A stretch of 64,000 nucleotides of DNA from Helicobacter bilis (GTDB lineage: Bacteria > Campylobacterota > Campylobacteria > Campylobacterales > Helicobacteraceae). The stretch is from assembly GCF_001999985.1 (NCBI RefSeq), contig NZ_CP019645.1, positions 1,364,001 through 1,428,000 of the forward strand. The letters are read 5' to 3'. The position numbers and the translations under genes were made by a program. Positions 30,020 to 37,604 of this stretch are shown piece after piece; positions within the stretch are counted from its first letter, which is position 1; each line of letters begins with the position of its first letter. A model generated the notes under the pieces. It searched no databases, had not been told where the DNA came from, and saw only the letters and a list, made by a program, of their open reading frames with translations.

Positions 30020-30769
30020 TTATCCTCTCTGTAAATTATAAACAATTGGAATCTCAACATATACATTTTCATCTGGTTTTGGGAAATGCTTACACGCTCT
30101 TTTTAAGGTCTTAATCGCGGCTTTATCAAGCAAAGCATGTGGTGAACGCCTTACAATCTCAAAGTGAGAAACCTTTCCATTTATATCGATATAGAATTTT
30201 ACAAGCACCTCTCCTTCATATCCTCTTTGCAATGCAAGCGGCGGATAGATATGTCGCTTCTCTACCGCACGATGTATGGCTTGTAGAAACTCGTTTTCAT
30301 TGCCATCAGAGAAACGCATAATCTTGATATTTTCTTGTGCGAACGCTTCATTATTGGGCTTTGCTGTCGTAGTGGCTTTTGTCGCCTCTGTCTCTTGTGC
30401 GACTTCTTTTGGAGATTCTGGAATCTTTTCTGCAACCTCTTTTTGTGGCTCCTCCATAGCTTGTAATGGCGTAGGTTCTGGCTTTGGCGGGGCTTGTATC
30501 ATCTCTTTTTTTGGTTTGTGTATTTGTGGCTTATGCACCTTTTTTGGCTGCTCTACTCTCTCTGCTATGGGGTCTTTGCTTGGAGGGGCAAAGGCTGAAA
30601 GCTGAATGGTTATAAATTGGTCGCCATTCTCTTTTTCTGTAAAAATATTTGTGCTACTATATATGCTATAGCTAAAGATTCCCACCGCACCTATAAATGC
30701 GAATGCAACACCATAAAAGCTTGGATTCTTAATTACGCTGCGTATCGATTCTAAATTTATCATGATCAT
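30020..30769 (-). CDS. tonB: TonB energy transducer
   Basis: A 249-residue protein with one N-terminal membrane anchor (FYGVAFAFIGAVGIFSYSIY), a long Pro/Lys/Glu-rich periplasmic spacer (KPQIHKPKKEMIQAPPKPEP and similar) and a C-terminal TonB domain: HIYPPLALQRGYEGEVLVKF, DINGKVSHFEIVRRSP, LDKAAIKTL. It passes proton-motive energy to outer-membrane receptors for iron, nickel or cobalamin. The start overlaps the end of exbD by about 40 bases; ATGs at 30769 and 30763 are both possible. It is last of the exbB-exbD-tonB operon, inside the segment flanked by inverted repeats. Confidence 0.93.
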   Translation of the reverse strand: MIMINLESIRSVIKNPSFYGVAFAFIGAVGIFSYSIYSSTNIFTEKENGDQFITIQLSAFAPPSKDPIAERVEQPKKVHKPQIHKPKKEMIQAPPKPEPTPLQAMEEPQKEVAEKIPESPKEVAQETEATKATTTAKPNNEAFAQENIKIMRFSDGNENEFLQAIHRAVEKRHIYPPLALQRGYEGEVLVKFYIDINGKVSHFEIVRRSPHALLDKAAIKTLKRACKHFPKPDENVYVEIPIVYNLQRG

Positions 30770-31121
30770 GCCCCTTTTTTGTGAGCTGGTCTATCACAAA
30801 CACTAATCGCTCAAGACTAGAATTCTTATCACCTTTAAAATGCACCATAGAATCATTTGGTATCGTGCTTATAAAAGATTCAAAGTCATCTATATTTATT
30901 TCCTTATCATCTACATATATATTATTGTCCGCATTAACTACAATTACAATGGGTTTTTTATCATCTTTTTTTTCCTGTTCTGTGCTGCTTGCATTTGGCA
31001 CTTCCACTTTTATTTTTCCTTGTGAAACAAAGGTAGAGATTGATAATACAAGTGCGAGTAGGACAAGCATAATGTCGATAAAAGGAACAATATTTAATCC
31101 ATCTCCGCGTTTAATCTTCAT
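30729..31121 (-). CDS. exbD: Biopolymer transport protein ExbD
   Basis: A 130-residue protein with the ExbD layout: short cytoplasmic start, a single membrane helix containing the essential Asp (LNIVPFIDIMLVLLALVLSI), and a periplasmic domain with KPIVIVVNADNNIYVDDKEI. It forms the proton channel with ExbB that drives TonB. Ten bases separate it from exbB, and it overlaps tonB. The sequence is complete. Confidence 0.95.
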   Translation of the reverse strand: MKIKRGDGLNIVPFIDIMLVLLALVLSISTFVSQGKIKVEVPNASSTEQEKKDDKKPIVIVVNADNNIYVDDKEINIDDFESFISTIPNDSMVHFKGDKNSSLERLVFVIDQLTKKGHDHDKFRIDTQRN

Positions 31122-31130
31122 GTAATGCCC

Positions 31131-31589
31131 CTAGTCTGTGTGTTTCTTATTTAGAATCTTGAAGCGATTTACCTTTGTGTCTGCCACACGCAAAAACGCA
31201 TTATAAATCATTAAAGTAGGAATGGCGACTACAAGCCCAAGTGCTGTTGCTTTCAATGCCATAGATAGCCCAAGTGTTATGCTTTTTACATCAATGTTAC
31301 CACTACCACCCATATCATAAAACACAATCATAATGCCTACCACCGTGCCTAAAAGCCCAACATAAGGTGCATTAGAATACACGATATATAAAAGTGTGAG
31401 ATTCTTGCTCACATCTTCTTCTAACTCTTTTACATCGGTGTATTTCTCAAACTGCAAACGAGTAAAAAACATAAATCTTTCGATACTAAAATATACAACA
31501 AGCAATGCCATAAAACCCAAAATACTAAATACAAGCGGATCAAGATAGATTTTCAAAAACTCCATAATACCTTGCAAAATAAACTCCAT
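31131..31589 (-). CDS. exbB: Biopolymer transport protein ExbB
   Basis: About 150 residues with three predicted membrane helices. The conserved SNAPYVGLLGTVVGIMIVFYD and MALKATALGLVVAIPTLMIYN are the two helices that line the ExbB/TolQ/MotA proton path. The start is uncertain. The ATG at 31589 is listed; a TTG at 31595 lacks support, while an ATG at 31565 has AAGG five bases upstream and may be the true start. First gene of the operon with exbD and tonB; the region upstream (31590-31680) should hold its promoter, but no clear Fur-box could be made out by eye. Confidence 0.9.
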   Translation of the reverse strand: MEFILQGIMEFLKIYLDPLVFSILGFMALLVVYFSIERFMFFTRLQFEKYTDVKELEEDVSKNLTLLYIVYSNAPYVGLLGTVVGIMIVFYDMGGSGNIDVKSITLGLSMALKATALGLVVAIPTLMIYNAFLRVADTKVNRFKILNKKHTD

Positions 31590-31679
31590 ATTCAATTTTA
31601 TATGATTTGCAATAATAGCATAATAAGATTAATTTTTACTTTTAGTAATATTAAAATATTAATTTTTGATAAGCTTTGT

Positions 31680-31972
31680 TATCCTATAGGTAAGGATTAC
31701 TGCACGAGAGAAACAAAGATCCGTCCTACTGAAAAGTTTGTAAAAAGTCTATGCAAAGATAAGTTTAGAGTAGCTGCACTCATTGGCTATACGCATAATG
31801 AAGTAGAGAATGGCGGGTAAGTCATTTAGATTATGCAATAACAAAATATCCACTGCATGAGTGGAAGTGGAATGAAAAAGAAGTAAGCGGGTTTAAAAGA
31901 GAAGCAAAGCAAATATTATTATTTCATGACAATGAGTTTAGCGAATATGAAACTTGCTTTTATAGGAGGTGA
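31680..31972 (+). pseudogene. Frameshifted accessory gene remnant, unrecognised
   Basis: Two adjacent frames look like parts of one protein: KDYCTRETKIRPTEKFVKSL ... IGYTHNEVENGG ends at a stop at 31818-31820, and a second frame continues HLDYAITKYPLHEWKWNEKE ... SEYETCFYRR to 31972. One extra base at GGCGGG would join them. No family is recognised. The reading runs straight into the next small gene, with an AGGAGGT site at the end, which suggests a former operon of small accessory or phage genes. Confidence 0.45.
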
Positions 31973-31975
31973 TAC

Positions 31976-32068
31976 ATGAATATTACAGAATATGATTACA
32001 TAGAATACAGACATACAAGTTTAGATTTTATGGAAAGAAAATTAGATGTGCTAAAGGATAAAGAATGA
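31976..32068 (+). CDS. Very small ORF (30 aa) with strong ribosome site
   Basis: MNITEYDYIEYRHTSLDFME begins a 30-residue protein preceded by AGGAGGT, one of the strongest ribosome sites in the window, at good spacing. Its stop overlaps the next ATG (ATGA), which indicates translational coupling. It is acidic and has no recognisable fold. It may be a real small protein of an accessory element or a leftover of one. Confidence 0.45.
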   Translation: MNITEYDYIEYRHTSLDFMERKLDVLKDKE

Positions 32069-32289
32069 AATTTTGCACAAAAATATTTTATATAAATAGA
32101 GAAGATAAGAAAACTTATTTCGTTTATGATATTGTTGTTTATAAGTCTGGCGACACTGATTTTACATGCGTTATATATGCTTCTTGCAGTGTTGGCAACA
32201 ATAAAAGCGTAGTTTTTATAAGAAAAGGTAGGAATGAGTGTTTAGATTGCTACAACCTGCAAGTAAGTCCAGTGCATGATAGAAAATAA
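32065..32289 (+). CDS. Small hypothetical protein, accessory
   Basis: A 74-residue protein, MKFCTKIFYINREDKKTYFV then YDIVVYKSGDTDFTCVIYAS, probably all beta strand, with five cysteines. It is coupled to the preceding 30-residue ORF through an ATGA overlap. I do not recognise it. Together with the remnant upstream and the palindrome downstream it forms a patch of about 1 kb without core genes between exbB and the HAD phosphatase. Confidence 0.5.
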   Translation: MKFCTKIFYINREDKKTYFVYDIVVYKSGDTDFTCVIYASCSVGNNKSVVFIRKGRNECLDCYNLQVSPVHDRK

Positions 32290-32293
32290 CAAC

Positions 32294-32355
32294 AAGGGTT
32301 AGAAGTTGGCAATGATAAAGACTATCATTTTGCAAGTATGAAAAAATCTAACCTT
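32294..32355. repeat. Imperfect palindrome
   Basis: AAGGGTTAGA at the left end pairs with TCTAACCTT at the right, and inside them TTGGCAATGATA faces TATCATTTTGCAA. The 62-base unit could fold into a long hairpin. The following bases (GTGTTTCGCCTAAAGGCTCAAC) resemble the repeat inside the NuoF-GltD gene. Confidence 0.45.
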
Positions 32356-32412
32356 TCGTGTAAAAGAGGTGTTTCGCCTAAAGGCTCAACAAAACAATCT
32401 TTAACTTTGTTA

Positions 32413-32514
32413 TTATTGACTGCACTTTACATACCGCATATGCACAATTTTTGCAAACTCTTTTTTACTTAAACCACTTTCTTTTAATCTCTTGTCACGC
32501 CCTGTATAAAACAT
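32413..32514 (-). pseudogene. Possible fragment of a helix-turn-helix regulator
   Basis: A 33-residue minus-strand frame, MFYTGRDKRLKESGLSKKEF then AKIVHMRY, resembles the first helices of an XRE-type DNA-binding domain and then stops. It could be the broken end of a phage or plasmid regulator. Evidence is thin. Confidence 0.25.
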
Positions 32515-32718
32515 AAAAACCCCTTAGGTTGGCGTTTCGCAAACATAAAACACTAAGAAATGAATCGCTTTAATAAAGTCTGAAAGCTTGTTTTTATTTT
32601 GCAATGAATGTAAGATATAAGCACATTAATCAAATTATAAAAGATGTTTAATATGGGGCCTTTGTTGGTGCTAATGTGTGGTTAAGTTGTGTTAGGGCTG
32701 GTAGTTCAAGCAAAAATC

Positions 32719-33414
32719 CTAAACAATCTCAAATCCTAAAATCTTCGCCCATTCTATATCTTTCCCGCATTCTACAACAATGCCATTGCCCACTAAACTT
32801 AGCAAAGGAATATCACTAGGGCAATCACTATACGCATAGCTTTGTGCTAAATCATACATTGATAGATCAAGTGTTTGTGATAACTTATAAAGCTTTCTAT
32901 GCTCCATCGTATGAATACCTGCCATATTGCCGCTTAAAACCCCCTCACTACTCTCCAGCGAAACCGCCACAACATATTGAATCCCAAAATGCTTTGCAAA
33001 AATGCGAATATATATCTCAAAGCCACCTGATACAATCGCTATGGTGTGCCCCAACTTTTGATGATAACGCACACGCTCCATAATGCGTTCATTAACACGC
33101 AAAAGCAATTCTTTTTCAAAGAAATCTTGTGCGATATTTTCTGCTTCTTTTAGACTTAATCCCCGCAAAACTTCAAAATTAACAGGTTTTTGAATAAACT
33201 TATTGCGATATGATTTAGGTAAAACTTTTTGAATCCTCTTGCCTACTTTACGCTTCAATTTAGCACACACTCTATGTCCCAGATCTTGTTTCATATTGTA
33301 GCCACGATAATTTGCGACAATCTCTAAATATCTTGCTGCACTTTGAAAATCTACAAGCGTTTCACAAAAATCAAATAATGCTAAAACTCTGTTGTTCTGC
33401 TCTCTTGTCTGCAT
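32719..33414 (-). CDS. HAD-IB family phosphatase-like protein
   Basis: A 231-residue HAD-superfamily subfamily IB protein related to phosphoserine phosphatase. Motif I is FDFCETLVDFQSA: the nucleophile Asp is present but the usual second Asp of DxDxT is Cys. Motif II is IVSGGFEIYI, the Lys motif lies in the MEHRKLYKL region and motif III is AYSDCPSDIPLL. HAD proteins with DFC at this site occur in Campylobacter capsule clusters (Cj1435c type). The ATG at 33414 has GGAG upstream; a GTG at 33429 is the alternative. It directly follows the aminotransferase gene and is probably translated with it. The substrate is unproven; serinol phosphate is a reasonable guess. Confidence 0.75.
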   Translation of the reverse strand: MQTREQNNRVLALFDFCETLVDFQSAARYLEIVANYRGYNMKQDLGHRVCAKLKRKVGKRIQKVLPKSYRNKFIQKPVNFEVLRGLSLKEAENIAQDFFEKELLLRVNERIMERVRYHQKLGHTIAIVSGGFEIYIRIFAKHFGIQYVVAVSLESSEGVLSGNMAGIHTMEHRKLYKLSQTLDLSMYDLAQSYAYSDCPSDIPLLSLVGNGIVVECGKDIEWAKILGFEIV

Positions 33415-33425
33415 ATTTTCTCCAA

Positions 33426-34499
33426 TCACTCATTGCAAAATCTCTTTATTTCTCTAACAACACACTGCATTTGCTCTCTTGTGCCTATGCTAATACGACA
33501 ATGCTTATCTACAATATGCGAATAATCTCGTATAAAAATATTCCTTTTTTCTAAAAACATTTTTAATCCATTTATATCCCTATGCTGAATAAAAACAAAA
33601 TTAGCATTTGATGGATAAAGTTTAAACTCTCGCATAGAATCTAACGCATTTATAAAAAACTCTCTTGCCAATATGACCTCTTTTACATAAGATTCCATAT
33701 ATTCTTTATCTTTTATTGCTGCAATAGCTGCTACTTGTGAGAGATGAGTAATATTTTTTGCATTACGAAGTAAATTTAATGCAGCAATGTTTTGCGCAGA
33801 ACTTAAGCAATAGCCTATACGAAATGATGCTAAGCCAAATGCCTTTGAAAAAGTCCTTGTGATGATAAGGTTCTGCATTGTTGGCAACAAATACGCCACA
33901 CTTTTACCACAAAACTCATAATACGCCTCATCTATAATAAACAGAATATCGCCATATTTTGTGATAAGTAATTCTAGATTCAATATATCGTGCAATGTGC
34001 CAGTTGGATTGTTGGGATTACATAGATACACGATTTTTGGTTGTGTATTTGCAAGAAAATTATCAAGCAAATTAAAATCAATATTGCCCTTTTCATCTGT
34101 GTGAAAAAATACACTTTGAAGCCCTATGCCATCAGCCCTTGAGCGGAAATTATCATAAGTTGGTGCAACAATACACACATTATCGCCAACACTCCCAAAG
34201 ACTTGCAAAATAAACTCGTGCGAACAATCAGAGCTTGCAAAAATCTCTATACATTCACTTGGCACATTTGCATACTTACTCAAAAGGGCTAATAACTCTG
34301 CATTGTGCGTATTTGGATACCAGTGCAAGTTATCATTTAAAATGGCTTGTTGCAAGGCGGTTAGGACTTTTGGCGATGGCGGCATACTAGATTCATTCCA
34401 ATCAAGCTTTAGAATCTCTTCTTTTTTTGAAATCTCCCATACCTTATGTGCGATAGGGATATAGGGCTTAAGATTTTGTATAAAACTATTTGCCTTCAT
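33426..34499 (-). CDS. HisC-like PLP aminotransferase (class I/II)
   Basis: A 357-residue fold-type I PLP enzyme like histidinol-phosphate aminotransferase. KLDWNESSMPPSP, WYPNTHNAELLALLSKY, YLCNPNNPTG, FIIDEAYYEF and the Schiff-base Lys in TRTFSKAFGLASFRIGY are all present. Its place between a TupA-like gene and a HAD phosphatase, with no his genes nearby, suggests a sugar-modification role like the Cj1437c aminotransferase (dihydroxyacetone phosphate to serinol phosphate) rather than histidine synthesis. The start at 34499 has AGGGGGAGTG upstream and lies inside the end of the TupA-like gene (14-base overlap), so translation is coupled to that phase-variable gene. An in-frame start 13 codons upstream is possible. 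Confidence 0.8.
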   Translation of the reverse strand: MKANSFIQNLKPYIPIAHKVWEISKKEEILKLDWNESSMPPSPKVLTALQQAILNDNLHWYPNTHNAELLALLSKYANVPSECIEIFASSDCSHEFILQVFGSVGDNVCIVAPTYDNFRSRADGIGLQSVFFHTDEKGNIDFNLLDNFLANTQPKIVYLCNPNNPTGTLHDILNLELLITKYGDILFIIDEAYYEFCGKSVAYLLPTMQNLIITRTFSKAFGLASFRIGYCLSSAQNIAALNLLRNAKNITHLSQVAAIAAIKDKEYMESYVKEVILAREFFINALDSMREFKLYPSNANFVFIQHRDINGLKMFLEKRNIFIRDYSHIVDKHCRISIGTREQMQCVVREIKRFCNE

Positions 34500-36213
34500 C
34501 ACTCCCCCTATTATATGAAGTGTGCTTCCACATATCACCTAGTTTTTTATCCCAAGATTCTGGGACAAGCCTTTCTGTCCCACAAGCGTGCGTAAAAGTT
34601 AGCTCCCCCACAACGATTTTTTGCCCCTTAGCAAATGGCATATAGTATAAATCCACACGCACATAATCAAACATTTGGGAAAGCATAAAGGCTAGTCTTT
34701 TAAGATGCTCTAACTCACTAGGCTTTGGCGGAATGGGATTATTTGTATTATCATAAAGAAAACCAAATGGGGCAAGCTGCCAATCTTTATCTAAAATCGT
34801 GCGTTTATAATTTGTGAATCTATCGGCAGTAAGCTGGATATAATGATCTTCTAAACCTTGAAAAATATGAAATTTATAGGTATCTGGATCTTTTGTCCCA
34901 TCTAACAACATCTCCTCCGCAAAGATTCTAGGCTCTATATCTTTATAATGCCATTCTCTATAAAGTGTGTAAAAATTTGTGTTTAAATGATTTGTGAGTT
35001 TAGTTATAGCTTCATTAAAGCTTTTAGAATCTTTTAAAAAAGTGTCTTTATCTTTCACTAAGACTACACCACCACAATCGTGATTTGTCTTTAATACAAA
35101 GCTTTGTGGAAGTTTAGAGAAATCAATCTCATTAACACTTTTATAGATTCCATAGAGTTTTGGTAAGTAGGAGCAAGAGTTTGTATTAAAGAGTTCTTGT
35201 GTGAGTGTGTCTATTGGCTTAAAAAGCAAGGAATCTTTAGTAAGAAGTGAGCTTAGATTCTGTGTTGCTTGGTTAGGTATAGGATTTTGTGGTGTGTTTT
35301 GTGTGGGTTCTAGATTCTCTAAATTTACTCCCTTGTCTATGCAATTTGGGCGATTGGCTGAATTGTGATGGATAGTCATATCGCTTAGATAACTCCTACC
35401 CCCTAAGTCAGCCAAAGTCTCCAAAGCCACAGAACAACTGCTAGAATTTGTAGTTTTGTTTGCGTGCTCTGTTGGTGTGGGTTCTAGATTCTGTGCTGAA
35501 TTTGGGTGGGCTGCGGGGTTTAGGGTATAATTTTTAGAATCTAGATTCTTGTCATATTTGCAAGTGTGGGCAAGAGCTTCGCTCGTGCGAGTGTGTAAGC
35601 ACGAAATATCTTTGCTTAAATCTTGTTTGGATTCTAAAGTTTTAGATACTTCACCTAAAGGTTCAGTATGACAAATGGAAGTAGAATTTATACTTTCATT
35701 TTCTTTATGTTGTGTTGCTTGTGAAGTTTTATTGCTAGATTCTGTGTTATTTTGATTTGGATTGCAATATTCTTTATTTTGTGTTTGTGGGGTAATAGAA
35801 GTTGTTGTGTTTAAAGTAGGATTATTTTGTAAATCTGTGTTGTTTTGATTTAGGCTATATTTGCCCCCCCCCCCCGTAGTTATATGAGTTATATGATTTG
35901 TATGAGAAACTAGAGTATTAGCATCTTTGTTAGAGTCTAGTGTATTGTTAGCATTAAAGTCTTTTAATATTGTTGCTATATAGATTCTAGCTTTGAGTTT
36001 ATCTGCTAGGGCTGTATATATTGGATTTCTATCAAATAAGATTCTATGAATGATTTTTTCATTAAAGGTTTGTGGATTTTTAAAATCTGGTGTATAGCCA
36101 AAGATTTTTTTATGTCTGTATATGAAGTATTCTTCATCACTCATTTTTGATTCTTTCTTTGCTTGATAGTTTTTATACCAAGAAGTTTTTCTTATAAGTT
36201 TTCGTAATCCCAT
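34486..36213 (-). CDS. TupA-like ATP-grasp protein, copy 3 (phase ON, G12)
   Basis: A complete 575-residue version of the switching gene. Residues 1-90 and about 348-575 make up the TupA-like ATP-grasp fold; residues 91-347 are a low-complexity linker that contains four Gly from the 12-G tract. The constant part ends at IFAEEML. The unique C-terminus has PDTYKFHIFQGLEDHYIQL, TADRFTNYKRTILDKDW, YVRVDLYYMPFAKGQK, IVVGELTFTHACGTERL and SWDKKLGDMWK. Here the usual TPEGGT after GELTF is replaced by THACGT. The family is thought to ligate an amino acid to a surface polysaccharide; the substrate is unknown. The stop overlaps the aminotransferase start, so ON/OFF switching should also affect the two downstream genes. 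Confidence 0.88.
   Translation of the reverse strand: MGLRKLIRKTSWYKNYQAKKESKMSDEEYFIYRHKKIFGYTPDFKNPQTFNEKIIHRILFDRNPIYTALADKLKARIYIATILKDFNANNTLDSNKDANTLVSHTNHITHITTGGGGKYSLNQNNTDLQNNPTLNTTTSITPQTQNKEYCNPNQNNTESSNKTSQATQHKENESINSTSICHTEPLGEVSKTLESKQDLSKDISCLHTRTSEALAHTCKYDKNLDSKNYTLNPAAHPNSAQNLEPTPTEHANKTTNSSSCSVALETLADLGGRSYLSDMTIHHNSANRPNCIDKGVNLENLEPTQNTPQNPIPNQATQNLSSLLTKDSLLFKPIDTLTQELFNTNSCSYLPKLYGIYKSVNEIDFSKLPQSFVLKTNHDCGGVVLVKDKDTFLKDSKSFNEAITKLTNHLNTNFYTLYREWHYKDIEPRIFAEEMLLDGTKDPDTYKFHIFQGLEDHYIQLTADRFTNYKRTILDKDWQLAPFGFLYDNTNNPIPPKPSELEHLKRLAFMLSQMFDYVRVDLYYMPFAKGQKIVVGELTFTHACGTERLVPESWDKKLGDMWKHTSYNRGSDEGK
35549..35674 (-). repeat. TTGTCAT...ATGACAA element inside TupA-like copy 3
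   Basis: The same 126-base element as at 6571-6696, here translated in frame as part of the linker of the ON copy. Confidence 0.5.
35864..35875 (-). repeat. Poly-G tract, 12 G (12 C on plus strand)
   Basis: Twelve G in the coding strand of TupA-like copy 3 leave the frame open (TGGGGKYSLN). This sets 12 (or 9, 15) as the ON length for all three copies. Confidence 0.92.
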
Positions 36214-36259
36214 GTGTATCCTTTTGTGTTAATTTGTGGTTTTTTGTGAAGTGTGGGGT

Positions 36260-36265
36260 ATTATA
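36260..36265 (-). promoter_or_regulatory. -10 element of the third TupA-like gene
   Basis: TATAAT on the minus strand, at the position equivalent to 28020-28025 in the left repeat arm; it should drive TupA copy 3, the aminotransferase and the HAD gene. Confidence 0.6.
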
Positions 36266-36344
36266 GCATAAATTACAAAAAACAATGGCATTAATGCTTA
36301 AAGACAACATTTCTTATGCTAAAGCAAGTTTGCTGCCAAATCAC

Positions 36345-36761
36345 CTACGCTTCATTTGCGTTCGATAAAGCAAGGCTTTGTGCATGTGCGATAAGTGGGT
36401 CTATCACTTTATCTAAATCGCCACTTAACATAATCTCTTCAAGGCTATATAATGTAAGGTTTATGCGATGATCACTCATGCGGTTTTGTGGATAGTTATA
36501 GGTGCGTATTCTCTCACTTCTATCGCCACTACCGACTTGGTTTTTCCTTGATTCTCTATTTTGTGCATTTTGTGCTTCAAGCTCGGCTTCATACAACCTT
36601 GCCTGCAATATCTTTAGGGCTTTATCCTTATTTTTATGTTGAGACTTTTCGTCTTGCATAGACACACTGATACCCGTTGGAATATGCGTGATACGCACAG
36701 CAGAATCAGTTGTATTAACACTTTGTCCGCCATGTCCACCGCTGCGGAATACATCGATTTT
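36345..36761 (-). pseudogene. 3' fragment of prfA (duplicate)
   Basis: The last 417 bases of prfA in inverted orientation. The GGQ region and everything after it are present; the first 650 or so bases are missing. Its start is cut at 36761, in the codons just before [10 protein letters not shown]. It has no own start signal and is best seen as the outer part of the repeat arm that came along with the TupA-like gene. It keeps the true prfA intact if the segment inverts. Confidence 0.9.
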
Positions 36762-36993
36762 GGGATATAAAATCCCTCTGAATCTAGCATTTCTCTAAGT
36801 TTTTACTTCTGCCCTCCTATACCTTTAGATCTGTCACATGAGAGAGATTTAGAGATTCTATATCTCTTTGGTTTAGGACTTTAGATAAAGCCCGCGCCTT
36901 TATTCTCATGCCTCGGTGGCATTATGTTTGTAAAAAGGATAATACATTGCATGAGACTAAATTATAAAATAAGGAAATAGGGGAAGTTAAAAA
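36762..36993. other. Junction region, no gene seen
   Basis: About 230 bases between the prfA fragment and the repressor remnant. No frame with a ribosome site is present. An AAGGAAATAGGGGAAG stretch just before 36990 may be the ribosome site of the decayed repressor. Confidence 0.4.
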
Positions 36994-37604
36994 TGAACTC
37001 AAGAAGACTTATCAGAAGTAAGTGGTGTATCTTTGCAAAGTATTAAACGATATGAATCTGTAAAAGACAATAATATTACATTAGATGGTTTCAATAAACA
37101 TAGAAGTTAATGTGAAATTATTTGTTATGAGAGATATGTCTTATAGTCATGCCTCTGGGTTGTCTCCCAGTAATTCGTTAGTGTCTCTCAGTCAAAACAA
37201 CACTCAATCAAATGATTCTGTAAAAATTCCAGTATATGATGAAGTCTATGCAAGTGCAGGGCAAGGCTTTATAAACGATAAGCATATCACGCGACACATA
37301 GAGCTAGACAAGGACTTTTTACGCTCATATTTTGGGCTTACTTCATTCCTAGATCTATCCATTATCACAGCCAGAGTGGACTCCATGCTACCAGCCGTGC
37401 CTGAAAACTGCCAGATTATCGTGCAGAAAGGCACACCACGAGGGGGACAAATATGTGCTACCCGCACAGATGAACTCTATGTAAAAAGATTGCAAAAATG
37501 CCCCAAATATAAGCTTATAAGCGAGTTATGATGACATAGAGCTAGAAGATAGAGAAGATGGGATACTAGGCATTGTTGTAGGCTTATTCCAAAAGATTCC
37601 TTAA
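36994..37604 (+). pseudogene. Phage-type S24 (LexA/CI-like) repressor, frameshifted
   Basis: Three frames add up to one regulator. An N-terminal helix-turn-helix (EDLSEVSGVSLQSIKRYESV, then NNITLDGFNKH) stops at 37110. The next frame has the peptidase domain: the Ala-Gly self-cleavage site YASAGQGF, the catalytic Ser in RVDSMLPA and the catalytic Lys in ELYVKRLQ. The last frame (YDDIELEDREDGILGIVVGL) ends at 37604. Repressors of this class are cleaved when RecA filaments form and release prophage genes. At least two frame changes make it inactive. It marks a former phage or mobile region at the edge of the inverted duplication. Confidence 0.75.

Larger units (their letters stand above)
34906..36761 (-). 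repeat. Right arm of the 1.86-kb inverted repeat
   Basis: Reverse complement of 27524-29381, with 12 rather than 14 G in the tract. The outer edge at 36761 falls inside prfA sequence, next to a decayed phage repressor. The inner edge at 34906 falls within the EEML codons of the TupA-like gene, exactly where the C-terminal cassettes diverge. Confidence 0.9.

Noticed and set aside
33426-34499. Calling the aminotransferase hisC (histidine synthesis)
   Set aside because: The fold fits, but no his gene is near and the HAD and TupA neighbours point to glycan modification; left without a symbol.
6369-35875. Poly-G differences as mere sequencing error
   Set aside because: Error cannot be excluded for exact counts, but three separate long G runs at the same codon in otherwise open genes are best explained by a switch.
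36345-36698. A second functional release factor gene
   Set aside because: It lacks the first two thirds of prfA, including the codon-recognition domain, and has no start signals of its own.
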